Assembly (NCBI GenBank): GCA_025774865.1
Contig: JALGZO010000394.1
Location: 1-8,670 of the forward strand
Direction of reading: 5' to 3'
Source of the DNA: a bacterium
GTDB lineage: Bacteria; ARS69
DNA: 8,670 bases
Shown: positions 7,044 to 8,670 of the stretch, in pieces
Layout of the letters: every line of letters begins with the position of its first letter
Position numbering within the stretch: position 1 is the stretch's first letter
Position numbers and translations under genes: made by a program
Notes under the pieces: generated by a model
What the model was told of the DNA's origin: nothing
The model's database searches: none
Seen by the model: the letters and a program-made list of their open reading frames with translations, nothing else

Positions 7044-7071
7044 AAAGGGCGAGGCCATTGTGGCCCCGCCC
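7044..7071 (-). terminator. Likely intrinsic terminator of the pilin gene
   Basis: On the minus strand GGGCGGGGCCA-CAA-TGGCCTCGCCC forms an 11-bp stem with one G-U pair and a 3-base loop, 26 nt after the pilin stop. A short T-run (TTT, then CTC) follows. The stem is very strong but the T-run is short, so partial read-through into the ABC operon is likely. That would let pilin be made in excess while still feeding some transcription downstream. Confidence 0.6.
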
Positions 7072-7097
7072 CGATTCCCGAATGGACCGGCCCGAGC

Positions 7098-7562
7098 TTA
7101 CTGGTTCGTGAGGACCAGCGAGAGGGTCGCACCCGTGTCATCCGTGCCGAGGACGTCGTACGCGTCCCACGCACCGTTGAGCACCGTCTGAACGACGTTG
7201 AGCGCCACGCCGCCGGCGGCGTCCGTACCGGGAGCCGTGCCGAGAGCGTTCGACCAGTCGAGCGTCGTCGCGACCGTCGTGAACGGGTTCATCGGCATCG
7301 TCGCGCTCGGGAGCAGCGCGGCGAAAGTCAGGCCGCCGTCCGCCGTGGTCGTGGCGGCCGCGTTGGGATACTCACCGTTGTTCCGGGTCGAGAAGTCCTC
7401 GACCGTGACCTGGACCGTATGCATGGTGGACTTGACCTGGGCAACCTTCGCCCGGTTCGTCATGCCCATGAAGTTCGGAATTGCGATCGCCGCCAGAATG
7501 CCGATGATGACGACCACGATCATGAGCTCGATCAGCGTGAAGCCCCTATTCCCTCGAAGCAT
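7098..7562 (-). CDS. pilA: Type IV pilin, major subunit
   Basis: A prepilin of 154 aa. The leader MLRGNRG (1-7) ends in glycine before FTLIEL, so cleavage by PilD gives a mature protein of 147 aa with N-terminal Phe and the essential Glu at mature position 5. The hydrophobic helix MIVVVIIGILAAIAIPNF then runs to mature position 24. The rest is a short globular domain rich in Ala, Thr and Gly, with a PMNPFT turn and a C-terminal strand LSLVLTNQ. There are no cysteines, so the C-terminal disulfide loop of many gammaproteobacterial pilins is absent. The overall shape is close to short pilins and GspG-like pseudopilins of uncultured high-GC lineages. ATG at 7562 has AGGAGG at 7568-7573. A sigma-54 promoter lies 58 nt upstream and a terminator-like hairpin follows, so it is a single-gene unit. 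Context and promoter favour the main pilin over a minor one. Confidence 0.93.
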   Translation of the reverse strand: MLRGNRGFTLIELMIVVVIIGILAAIAIPNFMGMTNRAKVAQVKSTMHTVQVTVEDFSTRNNGEYPNAAATTTADGGLTFAALLPSATMPMNPFTTVATTLDWSNALGTAPGTDAAGGVALNVVQTVLNGAWDAYDVLGTDDTGATLSLVLTNQ

Positions 7563-7567
7563 TGGTT

Positions 7568-7573
7568 CCTCCT
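7568..7573 (-). promoter_or_regulatory. Strong ribosome binding site of the pilin gene
   Basis: AGGAGG on the minus strand, 5 nt before the ATG. It is a full match to the anti-Shine-Dalgarno core, as expected for a highly expressed pilin. Confidence 0.8.
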
Positions 7574-7586
7574 GAGTGGTGACCCG

Positions 7587-7598
7587 CGAGGGCCCTCG
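7587..7598. promoter_or_regulatory. 12-bp GGGCCC-centred palindrome in the pilin leader
   Basis: CGAGGGCCCTCG is a perfect palindrome between the predicted transcription start (about 7609) and the ribosome binding site. It could be a DNA operator or, in RNA, a 4-bp stem with a 4-base loop. It shares its GGGCCC core with the palindrome at 7694-7707. Confidence 0.35.
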
Positions 7599-7619
7599 TT
7601 CGCTTGCGTGCCGGGTTAG

Positions 7620-7635
7620 TGCATGGGGCGTGCCA
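7620..7635 (-). promoter_or_regulatory. Sigma-54 (-24/-12) promoter of the pilin gene
   Basis: The minus strand reads TGGCACG-CCCC-ATGCA. It matches the sigma-54 consensus TGGCACG-N4-TTGCW at all but one fixed position and keeps the required GG and GC with exactly 10 bases between them. The -12 C is at 7621, which predicts transcription from about 7609 (an A) and a leader of 47 nt. Pilin genes are classic sigma-54/PilR targets, and two sigma-54 activator genes lie in this window, so the assignment is well supported. Confidence 0.85.
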
Positions 7636-7693
7636 GCGTCGAGCGGCCGCGCACCATCGCCGTAAGCGAATGCTGCGACGGTGGTTCGATCGG

Positions 7694-7707
7694 TCCTGGG
7701 CCCAGGA
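7694..7707. promoter_or_regulatory. 14-bp palindrome, candidate activator or repressor site
   Basis: TCCTGGGCCCAGGA is a perfect palindrome centred about 90 bp upstream of the predicted pilin start. Position and symmetry suit a dimeric enhancer-binding protein such as PilR, although no PilR site consensus for this lineage is known to me. Confidence 0.4.
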
Positions 7708-7790
7708 TGTTACTTCCGCTCCCACCCCGGACTTTTCCCGGTTTGCAAGAGCGCATCGCAATATGCACGGTCCGACCACCTCGTACGCTC

Positions 7791-7810
7791 GGAGAACGAC
7801 TCCATTCTCC
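7791..7810. promoter_or_regulatory. Inverted repeat GGAGAA-N8-TTCTCC, candidate distal activator site
   Basis: Two 6-bp arms (7791-7796 and 7805-7810) are separated by 8 bp and centred about 190 bp upstream of the predicted pilin start. NtrC-family activators commonly bind dyads at such distances. It is less GC-rich than its surroundings. Chance cannot be excluded. Confidence 0.3.
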
Positions 7811-7869
7811 TCGACTTGCATCGGATCACAGCGCGCGCGACCTGAGTAACACGGGATCAGTTCCGGGGG

Positions 7870-8670
7870 TTATCCGCGTCCGGGAGAGGTGTTTTCGGAC
7901 GTTGTTACGTTGCGCGGTCCCAAGCCATATCGTTGGATCTTCCGGTAGAGAGTAGAGGAATTGATACCAAGAATTGCAGATGCTCTCTTCTTTTGCCAGC
8001 CGGTCTTCTCGAGTACCTTCACCAGGTAGCTTCGCTCCACGTCTTCGAGCGTTCCCACCAGTCGGTCGTTCTCCTCGGCCGAGGAACCGAGGCCCGGTCG
8101 CCCCGCTACGGTCGCCTTGGTTCCCTCGAGAACGCGCTCGGGAAGCGACTCGAGCGTGAGTCGGGGGCCTTCTTCCAAGATGACGCCCCGCTCGATCACG
8201 TTTTCCAGCTCGCGCACATTGCCGTACCAGTGATACTCGGTGAGCGCTTGGAGCGCGTCCGAGTCCACCTCCATGAGAGGTCGTTCCGACGCCTTGCAGT
8301 AACGACGCAGAAAGTGCTCCACCAAGAGCGGGATATCCTCGCGCCGCGAACGAAGCGGCGGCAGCACGATGGGAATCACGTTGAGCCGGTAGAAGAGATC
8401 CGCGCGGAACGTGCCGCGCTCGACCTCTTTCTCGAGATCGGCATTCGTGGCGGCGACAACACGCACGTCGACCTTGATCGGCTTGTGCCCCCCCACGGGA
8501 ATGATCTCCCGCTCCTGCAGGACGCGCAGCAGCTTGACCTGGATCGAGAGCGAGGTCTCTCCCACTTCGTCCAAGAGAAACGTCCCCCTCCGCGCGACAG
8601 TGAACAGTCCCTCCTTGTCGCGGATCGCGCCCGTGAAACTCCCCTTGACGTGCCCGAAGAGCTCGGACTC
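7870..8670 (-). CDS. pilR: Sigma-54-dependent activator, C-terminal part (PilR-like, cut by window edge)
   Basis: The reading frame is open to the right edge, so the 266 residues seen are the end of a longer protein. The visible part begins inside the AAA+ domain with [15 protein letters not shown]. The sigma-54-contact loop is therefore GSFTGA, with Ser for the usual first Ala. It continues through Walker B TFLLDE, the sensor region VVAATN, the FYRLNVIPI and [10 protein letters not shown] motifs, and [14 protein letters not shown] linker and a Fis-type helix-turn-helix follow, with a normal recognition helix ([13 protein letters not shown]). Walker A and any receiver domain lie outside the window. 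It lies directly upstream of a sigma-54-dependent pilin gene in the same orientation, which is the usual place of pilR, so control of pilin transcription is the likely role. Ending 307 bp before the pilin, it is probably not in one transcription unit with it. Confidence 0.88.
   Translation of the reverse strand, partial: ESELFGHVKGSFTGAIRDKEGLFTVARRGTFLLDEVGETSLSIQVKLLRVLQEREIIPVGGHKPIKVDVRVVAATNADLEKEVERGTFRADLFYRLNVIPIVLPPLRSRREDIPLLVEHFLRRYCKASERPLMEVDSDALQALTEYHWYGNVRELENVIERGVILEEGPRLTLESLPERVLEGTKATVAGRPGLGSSAEENDRLVGTLEDVERSYLVKVLEKTGWQKKRASAILGINSSTLYRKIQRYGLGPRNVTTSENTSPGRG

Larger units (their letters stand above)
7563..7869. other. Regulatory gap between sigma-54 activator gene and pilin
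   Basis: A 307-bp gap with no convincing gene. It holds the pilin ribosome binding site, a 12-bp palindrome in the presumed leader, the sigma-54 promoter, a 14-bp palindrome and a more distal inverted repeat. The size suits a sigma-54 promoter with upstream activator sites. No clear terminator for the activator gene is seen after its TAA at 7872-7870, so some transcription may run through. Confidence 0.7.

Noticed and set aside
6939-7058. N-terminal extension of the ABC ATPase to an ATG at 7058
   Set aside because: The 40 extra residues are not ABC-like and the ATG lies within the pilin terminator hairpin. The GTG at 6938 has a well-placed ribosome binding site.
7098-7562. Electrically conductive pilin of the Geobacter type
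   Set aside because: Only some of the aromatic positions are present (mature F1, F24, F50, Y58). Tyrosines near 27 and 32 are missing and the protein is much longer than the short conductive pilins.
7722-7745. CCGGG-containing repeat around AAAAGT as a terminator for the upstream activator
   Set aside because: The longer match is a direct rather than inverted repeat, and only 4 bp can pair. There is no T-run.
7740-7765. Second sigma-54 promoter at the TTGCAA sequence upstream of the pilin
   Set aside because: No GG lies at the required spacing upstream of the GC, so the essential core is absent.
7829-7839. Alternating GCGCGCGCG run as a Z-DNA or recombination signal
   Set aside because: It is only about 9-10 bases long and is expected by chance in DNA of this GC content.

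Overview
The window is a densely packed, high-GC (about two-thirds G+C by eye) stretch of bacterial chromosome. Every convincing gene lies on the minus strand, so it reads from high to low coordinates. In that direction it holds: the C-terminal two thirds of a sigma-54 activator (pilR-like, cut by the right edge); a major type IV pilin (pilA-like) behind a near-consensus sigma-54 promoter; an ABC transporter ATPase and permease (pilH/pilI-like); an exported tetratricopeptide-type protein; the prepilin peptidase/methylase (pilD); a membrane-bound PAS histidine kinase; its NtrC-type response regulator; and the first 11 codons of a further gene at the left edge.

This is a type IV pilus biogenesis and regulation cluster. 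From memory, the nearest known arrangement is the Myxococcus xanthus pil locus (pilS-pilR-pilA-pilG-pilH-pilI-pilD-pilS2-pilR2), with the pilG position apparently moved or replaced: here the extra gene sits after the permease. The short, cysteine-free pilin differs from the longer M. xanthus PilA, so a myxobacterium is not certain. Other high-GC uncultured lineages (Eisenbacteria- or Acidobacteria-like) would also fit. No taxonomic marker is present.

From 6938 to the left edge the genes form one tightly coupled operon. Junctions are GTGA (4-nt overlap), TAATG (1 nt), GTGA (4 nt), TGATG (1 nt), a 1-nt gap, and TGATG (1 nt). The pilin is a separate unit: it has its own sigma-54 promoter (7620-7635), a strong ribosome binding site, and a terminator-like hairpin just after its stop (7047-7071). 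That hairpin could let pilin be made in large excess over the transporter, peptidase and regulators.

Working model: the right-hand activator, and perhaps the left-hand kinase/regulator pair, drive sigma-54 transcription of the pilin. PilD cleaves and methylates the prepilin. The ABC pair and the exported TPR-like protein support pilus assembly in a way that is poorly understood. The points most worth a second look are two prolines in the DNA-recognition helix of the left-hand regulator, a twice-repeated pseudopilin-like motif in the exported protein, three stem-loops with the same CAA loop after the pilin, and paired GGGCCC-centred palindromes around the pilin promoter. No mobile element, CRISPR array, tRNA or rRNA was seen.
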